From: Glandiceps talaboti | Taxonomy: Eukaryota; Hemichordata; Enteropneusta; Spengelidae | Direction of reading: 5' to 3' | Assembly: GCF_964340395.1 (NCBI RefSeq) | Contig: NC_135551.1 | Location: 28,744,880 to 28,808,879 of the forward strand | DNA: 64,000 nucleotides | Shown here: positions 35,950 to 47,515 of the stretch, in pieces | How positions within the stretch are numbered: the stretch's first letter is position 1 | Layout of the letters: the number at the start of each line of letters is the position of its first letter | Notes under the pieces: model-generated | Told to the model about the DNA's origin: nothing | Databases searched by the model: none | The model's input: the letters and a program-made list of their open reading frames with translations, nothing else | Program-made: the position numbers and the translations under genes

Positions 35950-37500
35950 CTGAGATTTACTGGACGTTGGGGGCGCTCTACCAATTTCAGCATGTGCATT
36001 AGCCGAACTCGGTCCATTGAAGCACTACATGACCTGAGCATTGTGTTGTGTTTGTGGTCTATGTGGTCATTTTCATACACGAATTTGTATTGTCATCGAG
36101 TGTCCGGCCTGTCAGTGATCATGCGATCTGCTATGTCAATGATCAGAAAAGCTTAGGGTCGTGGAAGGCGTGTCTGTTTGTTACGTTTTCGTTAGTGGTA
36201 ATTTCGTAAAGAGTTCGCGCCCAGTGGTATACCGTTGTATGTAATTGTAACAGTGAATGTGAAATCCAGTGGTTGTGTGCCAGTGGGACCATATACTCGA
36301 GAATCAATTCTTTCGGATCACCGCTGTAACGATCAACGTGTGTTCTTTGTGTACTCATTGTGTCTAATTGGGAAGTCAAACGCATTTATTTCGACGGTCT
36401 TCGGAGATTAAGCCATCGATTGCAATTTGCACCATTGTACATTGTATACATGTAGTAGAGAATTGAATTTTTGAAACCGCTGGCGTACGCGACGTGAAAA
36501 CGGTAGTGGACACGACCGCAGGGGATGTGTGCATTTTGACACGGTAACACTTCAACGATCGAGACACCAAACCAACACCATACCCCCGATACGTGACCAC
36601 GAGTGTATCGTACCGATTATTGAAAGCACAGGTATAACGTCAATTTGTACAAGTGGGATGACATAGGGATAAAGTCTGTACATGAATGGTCGAAGTTATA
36701 TTACGAAATTTTGTCAACACACGGTGAAGACCGAGTAACACCACACACAGAGACATTGTCGACCGAAGCTGCACACATTTTATGGTAAGTTGAACACCAG
36801 TTTTAGACCACACTTTGTGTATTTATGTGTATGTATAGCATTTTAATTTCAAATCTGGTAAATTCAAAGTAAACCGTTACCAACTTTCTATTTTATTACT
36901 CAAAGTTCACAATAATGTATTGTTGTTCGTCGGCCATTAGACGAGTAACATCTGCTACCCGCGTCCATTAATACCTTGGCGAAAAGGGGTCATCTAATCT
37001 GAATAAAGGTAATGTTTTTTGAAAACTTCCGAATTGTACGCAGTTTTCGTTAGTATTCGGTAAGAGAAGCCACACTGATATAACAAGTTCCAATGTGTCG
37101 TGATGTAACTTGAGAATGTTAAACGTCTACGGTATCTTGTGAACAATTTTGAAATTATGCGCCCGAATTACTGTAGTAGTAGCTAGCCTCAGGCATTTCA
37201 CAATAGGAATTCCCGTTTTCAAATATTTCGAATCGGTATTTATCGATTTAGGGTTAGGAGTTTCCGTCATTCATACGTCACCCCGGCAGGAAATGGAACC
37301 CCCACCCAGAAAACAACCGTCAACGTGACAAAATGGAAAGGAAACATAACCTAATCAAATTACGCAATTACGACCTCGTTAAATTTTAATTAGAAGTCGA
37401 TAGGTGCACTTGTTAATTGTTACAATTCTGTGAATAGCTGACGCCATGCAACAGTTTGGTTTCACACGTGGATTTATGCACTGGCTGGGATTGTACTAAA
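35950..37500 (+). promoter_or_regulatory. CpG-retaining promoter-like zone at methylation boundary
   Basis: By hand I count about 78 CpGs in 36001-37500, against about 2 in the equally long 45481-46980. The zone sits at the left edge of the CpG-poor domain that contains the ankyrin exons. In mosaically methylated invertebrate genomes unmethylated promoters abut methylated gene bodies, so a start site in this zone is likely. No TATA box or initiator was identified with confidence. The direction is assigned from the + strand gene downstream. Confidence 0.4.
36480..36784 (+). other. Candidate non-coding first exon of the right-hand transcription unit
   Basis: Seen: a CpG-dense stretch (7 CpGs in 36481-36540 alone) ends in ATG|GTAAGT, with the donor GT at 36785-36786, a near-perfect 5' splice site. 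No long frame runs into it. Downstream CpG density collapses within about 1 kb and stays low through the ankyrin exons. Inference: this is the 5' untranslated exon of the ankrd6-like gene, spliced to the acceptor at 57569. The left edge given here is arbitrary because no start site can be read. Alternatives are an exon of another, unrecognised transcript or a chance donor. Confidence 0.4.
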
Positions 37501-38982
37501 CTATTTCTAAAGTAATATTCTGACATGTATTTCAAGGTCATTTTTACAAGTATCGATCGTGTGTTCGTAGTTTACCTGTATTCATTGAAATGATGTTCAG
37601 TAATATCTGTGGTTTTATTGTGTCCAGTTATTGAGGCCAGGATAGCATTGATACCACACGATAAACATGCCTACCCATACACATATAGCAAATGGCATAT
37701 TTTTGATAAATGGTCCAAATCTGGATGTAAGCTTTGAGACATTTTGCTGCATTTCTCCGAATACTTGGCCATTCATTTGTTTTAGTCACAGTCTGTACAC
37801 GTTTGACAGGACATTGTTCCAGCACAATGCTGTCACTTTGTAAAGTACAGTTTTATCCCATTTTAGCTCACCACATAAGCTTGTAAGTTTGCTAGAAGTT
37901 TTAGCGGATACATGCAAGAACTCAAAAACTAATACATCCTGCAAACACAGCACTCACTTGACTAGGTATTGAGAAGAGATGCAGTGTTTGTCAATTAGGG
38001 AAGAGTGAATGGAAGGTAATTTTACATGAACAACAATAAGTGTGAACGACAAGACCACATCCTATAGTGATTCAAAGTTACACAAGTTCAAACTTTGAAA
38101 AAAATGGAGCAATTTGTGAATGATTTTGGTGTATTTCTACAAAACATTAAAATTAAAGGGAAATACAAGCCAGAAAATATGTATACAACAGGCTGTTGCA
38201 GCTTACACATCCACTTCCAATAGTTGGCAGTAAAGTAACTGGCTGGATTTGAAGCAACATGGCTTCCCCCATGATGAAAAGATTTTGGACAATGCATGTA
38301 TTGATGGATACTTCGGTAGTTACTATGTTACTCTCAAACCAGTCTTCAGATAATATCACTATTCAACTAAATAGTCTGACAGTTTTTGTTTAAACCAGTG
38401 ATTTATCGTTGTGGTTTACTGCTATTGTAATTTTGACAGTTTCTGAAGTGTTTTCTCCAGATATACTAAATTAGTTTGTGCACCTGCATGTAGTGTGTCA
38501 GCTGTAGGCATGGGTAAGCAGAAACTACTGGATAGGTATGATTCTTAGCAAACAATAACAAAAATGCTAACAATTAAATATTGACATTAACATAACAATA
38601 GATGCTATAATACAAAACTCAATCATTTATTCTGTGATGTAACTGAAATCTTGAAATGGTTATAATTAATTTAATAAACTTATTATGATGCAAGTAGGAA
38701 TTGGCATTTCTCAGTTTGCTGCCTGGCACACTTCAAACACCTTTTAAGCTACAAAGTCAACAAACCACAACATATAATATACATATATATGTATAATATG
38801 TAAAGTTAGAGTAAAAGATTAAACAAATATATATATATATAGCTAACTGGAGTTTTCATATTTTTTGGGCAAACTAATCTGTGGTGTTGTATTCAGAACT
38901 TTTTAATTAACATTACTGCAGAGTCCTAAAGAATGCAATTATATGATTGATCTGTGTTTGTCATGGGTCTGCAGACTTTGTA

Positions 38983-39208
38983 TTAACAGATTAGACTGTC
39001 AACAGTCGCTCACACCTTTTTTGCTATGTTTTATCTAACCTTAAGTTGTCGCCGCACTCTGATCCAGCGCAACACTACTATAATCACATACTGATATCGA
39101 GGGCCGAAGGTATAGTAGTATTGCGCCGAATCGGAGCGCGGCAACGACTTAAGTTTAGATAAAACGTAGGGAAAAAAAGGCGCAAGAGACTGTCGACAGT
39201 CTGTTAAC
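38983..39208. mobile_element. 226-bp GC-rich hairpin element (MITE-like)
   Basis: The two halves are close reverse complements: arms of about 95-100 bp around a loop of about 28 bp (39083-39110). Arm landmarks are TTTTATCTAA and GCGCAA...TACTATA. An inner palindrome GACTGTC-AACAGTC lies near the left tip, with a counterpart near the right. It is much richer in GC and CpG than its surroundings. No ORF is present, and no clear target-site duplication was identified. It resembles a non-autonomous DNA transposon; family unknown. Confidence 0.65.
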
Positions 39209-40489
39209 AGATGTCAATAACATTAAATGAGCTATTACATTGAAGTATGAACTAAATATCAAGGCTAGGCATTCAATCCCAAGTTCTTGCATTAGTTTTA
39301 TCTTATCAGTGGTGCCGTAAGGATCACATAGGATTATTCTTTTGTTCTGAATTAACTTATTCTATAGTACTGCCAGATAACTGTTTTTCTAACCTAATTT
39401 GAATCCTAATCAGAACTGTGCCTCTAGGGTTTATTATGGAAGTCAGTTTATAATATTTCTGTTATTCACAGAGTTTTTATACTTTTTCTTGAAGAATATG
39501 TCATGATATGATTAAATTCCTATAAAAAACTTACAATTTTGATAGTTTTGTAAAAAAAAAAGTGATTAATATCAGACAACATAATTGCTTGACATTACAG
39601 TCCCAGAGTTGGGAACTTTGATGAAATTATCACATAAACCACAAGAAGTACATACATACTTCAGATATAGATGTTTTGTGATTTTGTTGACAGTTGCCTA
39701 GGAACTAGTCTCAACTGTAGTTGTATGCAGGACCAAAAATAGGTAACAATGACACATCACTACAAAAAAAACCCCTCAAAATTTATAAAAGGCCTTTTTT
39801 CAAGTTTTGTTTCTTTACATGTTCCAATACGGGGTGTATAGTACCATTAAGTGGTTTTGATATTAAATTGTAACCTAAGATCTACTGTGTGTTTATTTAG
39901 CCTAGCTACTGATGGACATTAACAAAAGATCACCTGCAAATAACTGAAACCATACCACTATGCCTCTTAGCGGATTTCTTATCATTATGCCGGGACGTTT
40001 TTGTCCTGAAAAATTGACCAAGCTTTTAGCACTAAGCCTCTTAGAACTGTTGATAAAACCTAACAGCTAGGGGTAGATAAGTAATCATGTCATTCAAATG
40101 TGCTCTTTTCAAACTCATCACTGTTCAAACTTACTCTCAGTACACACTAGGTTCGATTCCAATATAAGAAATAACAGTCTCCTTCTTTTTGTAGAAATCC
40201 TTATCGTTAATATTATTCTCAACACTTTTCTCAATTGTAGGACTTTGTACAGTACATGGTGGTTCTCCAAGTGAGACGTACCAGATACTGCATGCATGTA
40301 TAGTACTATATATGAAAGTTTAGTCACACACCCCAGTACTGTTACTTTAGTATTTTTCCTATCAGAAAAGATTATTTACAGGTGCATATGAGTTTCCAAC
40401 CCAAACATCGTCTTAATGACCAGAATGTTGATCTGAGATCTACCAAACACCTCTTATCTTTAAGAAATATCTCAAATAAAGAGCTCGGA

Positions 40490-40513
40490 GGGGGGGGGGG
40501 GGGGGGGGGGGGG
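40490..40513 (+). repeat. Run of about 24 guanines
   Basis: Uninterrupted G homopolymer on the + strand, by far the longest G run in the window. Confidence 0.9.
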
Positions 40514-41759
40514 AGACATACAGTTCAGTTATCTTTGACAATTTTTAGTTTAGTTTCATTGCTACCAAACATGTATGTTATTCATCGTAGGCCTGTATCC
40601 CTAATTTGACACATGAACTTGGCACACAACAAATACAGTTTGTTTAGCTGTATAAATATTTGTTTATTTAAAGTTAAACAGATATCATGTTACTTTGAAA
40701 GAAATATGGCACCAGTGAATTGAAATAATAAAATAACTAATCTTGGCTTCTGGTGTGTCATTTAGAAAAAAATACAAATAAAACTATTTGGAAACTTTTG
40801 ACACACAAGTTTGCTGACATGTTCATGGTGTGAATAGTTTCTTCCTGATCAATGTTATTGTCAGGATTTTTGAAAAAAAAATAAAAAAATTTAAAACTGA
40901 GAGGCCCTCAGGAGAAATCTTGTAAAAATTGCATCCTAGGTTTAAGATATATTGTAGTTATGATCACAGCCTTGTAGTAGTACAGACAAGCTTGGGTCAA
41001 GGTAATTACCAACCATAACAAAAATCCTGTTTCTTCTGTTTTTCTCAAGGTCCATTCATTCCTCAACTTACTCTGTACTACACCTACCATTCCATCCCTC
41101 AATAGATGTGCAGCAAGTAAAGACACCAAATGTAAAATTACTCCCCATCCCAAATGATTGTAACTAAAAATACTGCAACTCCAAATTAATTTTATTATCT
41201 GTTACTTTCCTCAATTTTTCATAAATTAAACTTGCATACAATGTACCTGTAATCATATCATTCTCTGATACTTTCCTTCAGTCAACCGAAGTGTTAAAAA
41301 ACAGTTCGTAACATAATCTTGGGTTTAGTCTCTGCTATTCATTTTGCTGAAAGAACAAAAATGTTGAAGAATAACAATGTTAATTTTTGTACCTAAACAT
41401 AGAAATCAGTATAACAAGTAGAAATCAACAGGTGTTCAATGAAGCCATCATTTAGTAGATACGATGTGAGAGATGAATATCCACTTAAAATGTTGAATAA
41501 CAACATAATATTCACAATTCTAACCTTGTCCATTTCCTGTTGTGTTTATTACTAAACTAACTTTAGTAGACAATGTTTACTCATAACATCAAAGAAGTAA
41601 AATAGAACAGGCAATAAAAGAAAAAGTCTTGCATCACTTTTGAGTAAAATTTGACAGCAGGACACACTGGTGTAAATCTTAGCTTTGTATGAAAACAACA
41701 CATCTTTTTTTTTGCTACATGTATTGCATGTAAAGAAGTTAAAGAAGCACCTTGTTAAA

Positions 41760-42025
41760 TGTGGTTGGTTGTTACTTAGTTTGTTATTTGTTACCTAGTT
41801 TGTATGTGTTTGTTTGTTTGTTACTCAGTTTGTTATTTGTTACCTAGTTTGCATGTTTGTTACTTACTAAAGTTTGTTGTTTGTTATGTTATCTAGTTTG
41901 TTTGTTTGTTTGTTCCCTCATCTCTTTTGTATTGTTTGTTTGTTACGTAGTTTATGATGTGTTTGTTACTTAGTTTGTAGTTGTTTGTTACCTGGTATTT
42001 GGTGTTTTGTACTCTAGTTTGTGGT
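41760..42025 (+). repeat. Degenerate TTTGTTACCTAG-type tandem repeat
   Basis: Irregular repetition of TTTGTTA-C-TAGTTTGT and TTTG units, with no fixed period, ending at the SINE cluster. Confidence 0.75.
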
Positions 42026-42249
42026 TAGCATAGGACTTTTCAATCACCCTTGACATGATAGGTTATTCCTACTTGTGGAGCTACTTAGCATATTTTGATG
42101 ACTCTGTAGTGCTTGGCATACCTTGATGACACAAACTGCATACAAATACATACAATGTACAGTACCACTGACATGTACTGTCACACCAGTAAAGGTCTAT
42201 GGACTGAATAGGAACAATTCATGTTATTAGTCATTGTAGATGTAACATA

Positions 42250-42500
42250 GGGTTGTCAATGGCCGAGTAGTTCAAAAAAGTCCTTACTTTGTACCTCTTG
42301 TATTGTGGTTCGATCCCAAGTCTGGGTTAAAGTTGTCATGCTGTAAGAAAGAAAGAAGAGTGTGGTTCAGTTTAGTCTGCATGTCAACATCTTGGTATGA
42401 AAGATCCTGAGATTTGATGAAGGCTAGCACTAGACTATGTTCAGTTTGACACTACCGATATAACATAGGTTTTCTCAAGGTTCCTCCTCTAACCCTGACT
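42250..42500 (+). mobile_element. Degenerate tRNA-Ser-like SINE, copy 1
   Basis: It starts GGGTTGTCAATGGCCGAGTAG (A-box region), with the B box GGTTCGATCCC about 50 bp on. The body shares 'gtaagaaagaagagtgt-g-ttcagttt' and 'aggttttc' blocks with copies 2 and 3. The 3' end is diverged and its limit uncertain. An unexplained extra segment interrupts the body around 42380-42440. Confidence 0.55.
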
Positions 42501-42578
42501 TGACTTACCTGTAGTACACATAACAGTAGTTTTGCCATAGATTATTTTGAACCATTCTTTTCTGGAATAACTTGTGTA

Positions 42579-42836
42579 GGGTTGGTGGTGGCCAAGCGGT
42601 TAGCTCATATGCCTCTTCCCTCTGCAGCTGGGGTTTGAATCCGCCAGGTGTTGGCTGAGTTTGATTAAATTTACCACACTGTAAGTAAGAAGAGTGTCAT
42701 TCAGTTTGACTGTACCGTACAATGCAGGTTTCCCCGGGTACTTCGGTTTCCTCCTGCACTAACAATGAACCAAAGGAGCCTATAAATGGGACTAGCTCTC
42801 ATTGGTCATCCAATAAATAAATGAATAAATAAATAA
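42579..42836 (+). mobile_element. tRNA-Ser-like SINE, copy 2, with AAAT tail
   Basis: Head GGGTTGGTGGTGGCCAAGCGG with B box GGGTTTGAATCC, then a body with 'ccacactgtaagtaagaagag', 'ttccccgggtacttcggttt' and 'cctcctgca' blocks, ending in an (AAAT)n tail. It is the same family as the minus-strand copy at 43572-43847 and lies 80 bp past the approximate end of copy 1. Confidence 0.75.
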
Positions 42837-43242
42837 CTGCCATGCTTTCTAAATAAAGTAAATAACACACTATATCTATTCCCAATAACTTTTTTCCTTC
42901 AGTTAAAAGAACGAGTATCCTTAAGGCCTTATCACTCCATAGACAAATGTTGTATAGTACTGGGTAGTGATAAAACTCTTACTTTTAGGTCATGATTTAG
43001 AATGCATATTGAAGCAATGATAAATAATGTTGTAGCAGTATAGAAAGACCAGAAAACAAGTCTGATATTTTCTGTTTAAATGTGTACAACTTGGCTTGCC
43101 TCTGTGGTGTTGTATTATCAGGATAACTTCCCTATCAAGACAAGGGTAGACCTGTAGGAAAAAGTCAAAAGATATTTCATAATGATGTGAAGTATCAGTA
43201 GAATTGTGACTAAATAGTTTTTTGAATGTAAACAATAAATTG

Positions 43243-43571
43243 TTTGTATTTTAGATAGCACTTTACCATATTATGCTCAAAGTGCTTTACAATTATTCCC
43301 CCTGGCATGGATCTATAGCAGCACAACAGCCCTTTATACTTCCTCAACTCCCTGGGGAGCATACAATTCATTGCAGCCTTTATAAGCGCATAGGATTGAA
43401 GCATTCATATTGCAACCTGTATCCTACCAGGTACCCAATTATACAGCTGGGTTGACTGAAGCACAGTCGTGATTCAAATCTTGCCCAGGGACTTTAGCCA
43501 TTCAGAAACAAATGGCAGTGATGGGGCTCGAACCTGCAATCTGCAGATTCCAAGCCGGCCATTCTAACCAT
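43243..43571 (-). mobile_element. Second SINE family, tRNA-like head and L2-like tail
   Basis: Reverse strand: a tRNA-like head with TGGTTAGAATGGCCGGC and B box GGTTCGAGCCC. The long body includes 'ctgtataattgggtacctgg' and 'gctccccagggagttgagg'; the tail 'ttgtaaagcactttgag...aaagtgctatctaaaa' resembles the TAAAGCGCTTTGAG...GCGCTATATAAA ends of L2-clade LINEs. It abuts the tail of copy 3 directly, and the first dozen bases of the head are missing. CpGs have mostly decayed. Confidence 0.65.
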
Positions 43572-43847
43572 TTAATAATAATAATCTTTATTTATACTGG
43601 ATAGTTCTTTAAGCATATAAACACTTGTCTCCCAAGAAGTCCAGTGAGGGCGATCCCTCATTGGTTCATTGTTAATGCAGGAGGAAACCGGAGTACCCGG
43701 GAAAACCTGCATTGTTCAGTAGAGTCAAACTGAACGACACTCTTCTTACTTACAGTGTGGTAAATTTAATCGAACCCTGAATGGGGTTCGAACCCCGACC
43801 GCAGTGGTAAGAGGCAAGTGGTTTAACCACTCGGCCACTGACAACCC
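43572..43847 (-). mobile_element. tRNA-Ser-like SINE, copy 3 (best preserved)
   Basis: Reverse strand: GGGTTGTCAGTGGCCGAGTG (A box), then GGGGTTCGAACCCC (B box), a conserved body with CCCGGGTACTCCGGTTTCC, and a terminal (ATT)n tail at 43572-43585. The TGGCCGAGTGGTTAA head is characteristic of tRNA-Ser, hence the derivation. Copies 2 and 3 are in opposite orientation 0.7 kb apart. Confidence 0.75.
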
Positions 43848-44948
43848 ATTTGATTTGACCATCATGACTCCACTAAATAGGTAAATGGATACCGTATATT
43901 GACATCACATTGTATTGTAAACTTTCAGGCTTTCATGATTTATATCATGAATTTTTCACCACGTATCTAGAAAGAATCCTTAGATTTAGGGTCAGTGCAG
44001 AAATAAGTAGGTAGGTATTGGTTACCGTAACCACACCTATAATTCTTTATACCTTGTTGAATTCCCACGATATCTCATTAGAGAGATTCACCACTTCCCC
44101 TTGTAGTACTGCATTATGGGTCATACAACAACTTAGCATGTGGTAAGTATCTGTGACAAACATGTCTTTGATTACCCCAAAAATGCTACCAAGATGTTTG
44201 TTTTACATCCAGAAAGTTACCCATCAACGCCCGGCTTCCAAACTACAATACTCACTAACAATAACTTCTGAGTAAGTTTCTCTTCTCTGTTTAAAGAATT
44301 TCAGCATGGCTAACTACACTGCAATTATGTTTGTTTGGCATACAATTTGATCAATCAACCATTTGTAATTGTAAAAGGAGCTCATGATGAAAGGAGAGAA
44401 AAGTTTTCAAAAACGGAAAATACCGTTCAAAGATCGCTTTTGAAATTGCAATGTGGTGTGCATGTCAGATGCAGCTTTGGTTACAAACTCCCACTAATTG
44501 GTTGGTCTTAGTTTTGTTCGGAATAATAAACTTGGGGATATTTTGTTTTTAGCTGATTTGTAGCCAGTGGTAGGGTTTAGTACTGGAGGTGTACAGATAA
44601 TAAGTGTTGTTTTGGCCCTTCTGGCTATACAGCTAACTAAAGCTTCGAAACAGTTGTCTTTGAAAATATATTCAGTATTCAAATTGCCAACCATTTGTGC
44701 AATTGCAGAAATGACTAAAAATGAAGTTTGTAATTTTCCAATACTTACCCCCTCCCCACCGTGACAACTTTTTTACACCGCTTACAAATATGTTAATTTT
44801 GTGATTTCAAACATTGTGTGTAATACTTAAGTTAAAGTATAAATGAATGAAAGTAGAATTCCCCAAATATTCTTTCCTGTTAGATTCCAGTAACATGGAC
44901 CAAAACTGGTCACACCTTTACAAAATTTATTTTAAATATTTAAAGCAT

Positions 44949-45130
44949 CACAGAAATTACAAGAGGGCTCAGTATCCCTGTTACTTTGTTCAGAGAGAAC
45001 ACAGAAATTCCAAGAGGGCTCAGTGTCCCTGTTACCTTGTACAGAGAGAACACAGAAAGTACAAGAAGGTTCAGTGTCCTTCAATGTACATGGAAAAAAA
45101 ATTATGAGAGGGCTGGCTTGCCTTGTTACT
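44949..45130 (+). repeat. 51-bp tandem repeat, three clear copies plus a degenerate fourth
   Basis: Copies start CACAGAAA at 44949, 45000 and 45051 and share 'aagagggctcagt-tccctgtta'. The fourth is diverged by an A-rich insertion. A 51-bp period keeps a frame open without implying coding. Confidence 0.9.
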
Positions 45131-46192
45131 TTGTTCTTGAAAAAAAATTGTCCAGTTACCTAGTATAGTTTAGGCAGAGTGCAAAAATAACCAGTGGGCT
45201 ATAACTACCGGGTACATGTACTTTCTTTTCTTGTACAGGGAACAAGTCAATTATTGTATATGACTGTTGTTATAATTGGATACAGCATAATGCTGAATGA
45301 TACTATGTTTCATGTAGTTTTTTCACACACAGCTGGTAAAAATTGGACGTAGGTAGGCTGGAATCAATCAAAGGCCATCACAGCATGCCACTACTGGCAA
45401 TACAGACACTGACAAGGTTATATGGACAATGTACAAGGACACTGGACAGTCAGGTTGAATTGTGTACAAATATGTTATTGTTCATGTTAAAGTTTTGATT
45501 CTTTCAATCTGTCCATAGACAATCAAATGAAGAAAATGAAATTGAATGCAAATATTTTAATTCAGAAATTATATTGAATTCCAAAAGTTAATTCCAATTA
45601 CTAAAAGAATGTCAATTTGGAATGTGGCCCAGCATAGCAGCTGGTTACATCAGTAAGTTATCTTTGAAATATTTAACCCTGAAAATCAAATGTTTTCATC
45701 ACAGAAAATTGAATGATAATGCCACCATGTTTATTAGTATCATTTAGGACTATTAACAACTGCACAGTTACACAAAATATCCTTCTACTTTTAGGATAAA
45801 TTTTAGTTTTGCGAGAAGACTACTATGAAGGAATTCTTCACCAAAATATCCAGTTGTTGCCATGAGAGTTGTCAGAATTTATAACATTGGAAACAGTAAA
45901 GTGTTTTTTAGATTCCCCAAAATATGACATAAAACTCTGAGAGACATTATTTTGAGTGTGTTTTTTGAGGTTCTGGGTTATATTTGAAACATTTGATCAT
46001 TATGTATTTTCCAAAATGTTATTGCCATTTTCCTTGAGAAGGCAACCAAGTTCTTTTCCAAACATTACTGTATTCATTACATTCTATAGCATTTCTTAGA
46101 ATTCATTGCATTTTGTTAAAAACAAATTACTTGGTAAATATATCGGTGACAATATCTATTACATTTTGTACCTACCCAAGATATTTTTGTAA

Positions 46193-46305
46193 GTGTACAC
46201 TTCTGTAAATGTTGTTAGTTGACTTGTCAATGTTAGTTATTTTTGTATGTGTACACTTCTGTAACTTTTGTTAGCTGTCCATGTCATGTTAGATATTTTT
46301 GTCCA
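46193..46305 (+). repeat. 56-bp tandem duplication
   Basis: Two copies starting GTGTACACTTCTGTAA at 46193 and 46249, sharing a 'ttgttag-tg-c-tgtcatgttag-tatttttgt' body. Confidence 0.85.
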
Positions 46306-46797
46306 GCTGTCCAGTACACATGGTGTACAAAAATCAATACTATGTAATGAGATATATCTGTATCACTTACAAATTCAACATTGTGTGTTTGCTTATCTTA
46401 TTAAATTGATGTGCTTTATACAAGTAACATGTAACTTTTGTTTGGTGGCCACAGCAGTTTTCTAAAATAAATACATAATCTCCAACCCTGGTATTTCAGA
46501 CATGTGAATATAGTAATTAAGCCTCTTTTTTATGCATCACTATGTACATGTATGTTAGCTATCCATGATGTACATTGTGTGATATTGATAACACAATAGA
46601 GTAAAAAATGGAAAGTGAAAAACTCAAGAAAAAATGAACCCTGCAAGTGAGAAAAAAGCTGAGTTGTCTGAATAGGGATGCCATATGAATCTACTTCTAG
46701 CCAGGCATACCATAGATTGCCTTATCATAGTTTCTGACATAGTCAGGAATTTATACACTGTCTAATGGCAGTATCATCCTACTAGTTCAGGGAATTG

Positions 46798-47515
46798 ATA
46801 TAATCATTAAACACAGCATAGCTTTCAAACACAGCAGAGCAGTAAAACACAGCATAACTTTGAAACACTGCAGAGCAGTAAAACACAGCATAGCTTTGAA
46901 ACACTGCAGAGCAGTAAAAAACAGCATAACTTTGAAACACTGCAGAGCAGTAAAACACAGCATAGCTTTGAAACACAGCAGAGCAGTAAAACACAGCATA
47001 GCTTTGAAACACTGCAGAGCAGTAAAACTCAGCATAGCTTTGAAACACAGCAGAGCAGTAAAACACAGCATAACTTTGAAACACTGCAGAGCAGTAAAAC
47101 ACAGCATAGCTTTCAAACACAGCAGAGCAGTAAAACACAGCATAGCTTTCAAACACAGCAGAGCAGTAAAACACAGCATAGCTTTGAAACACAGCAGAGC
47201 AGTAAAACACAGCATAGCTTTGAAACACTGCAGAGCAGTAAAACACAGCATAGCTTTCAAACACAGCAGAGCAGTAAAACACAGCATAGCTTTCAAACAC
47301 AGCAGAGCAGTAAAACACAGCATAGCTTTGAAACACAGCAGAGCAGTAAAACACAGCATACTAGTAGCTTTCAAACACAGCAGAGCAGTAAAACACAGCA
47401 TAGCTTTCAAACACAGCAGAGCAGTAAAACAGCATACATTGTATCTTTGAAACACTGCAGTAAAACACAGCAGAGCTTTGAAATACTGCAGAGCAGTACA
47501 ACACAGCATAGCTTT
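46798..47515 (+). repeat. 36-bp minisatellite, about 20 copies
   Basis: The unit is two related 18-bp halves, ACAGCAGAGCAGTAAAAC and ACAGCATAGCTTTGAAAC. Four unit variants occur, differing at GCTTTG/GCTTTC/ACTTTG and ACAGCAG/ACTGCAG. Because 36 is divisible by three, frames of up to about 249 codons stay open on both strands; I regard these as artefacts. The last three units are irregular, and CpG is absent throughout. Confidence 0.97.

Noticed and set aside
42250-43847. Possible functional tRNA genes
   Set aside because: A and B boxes are present, but the anticodon arm and acceptor stem do not fold properly and the sequences continue into SINE bodies with tails.
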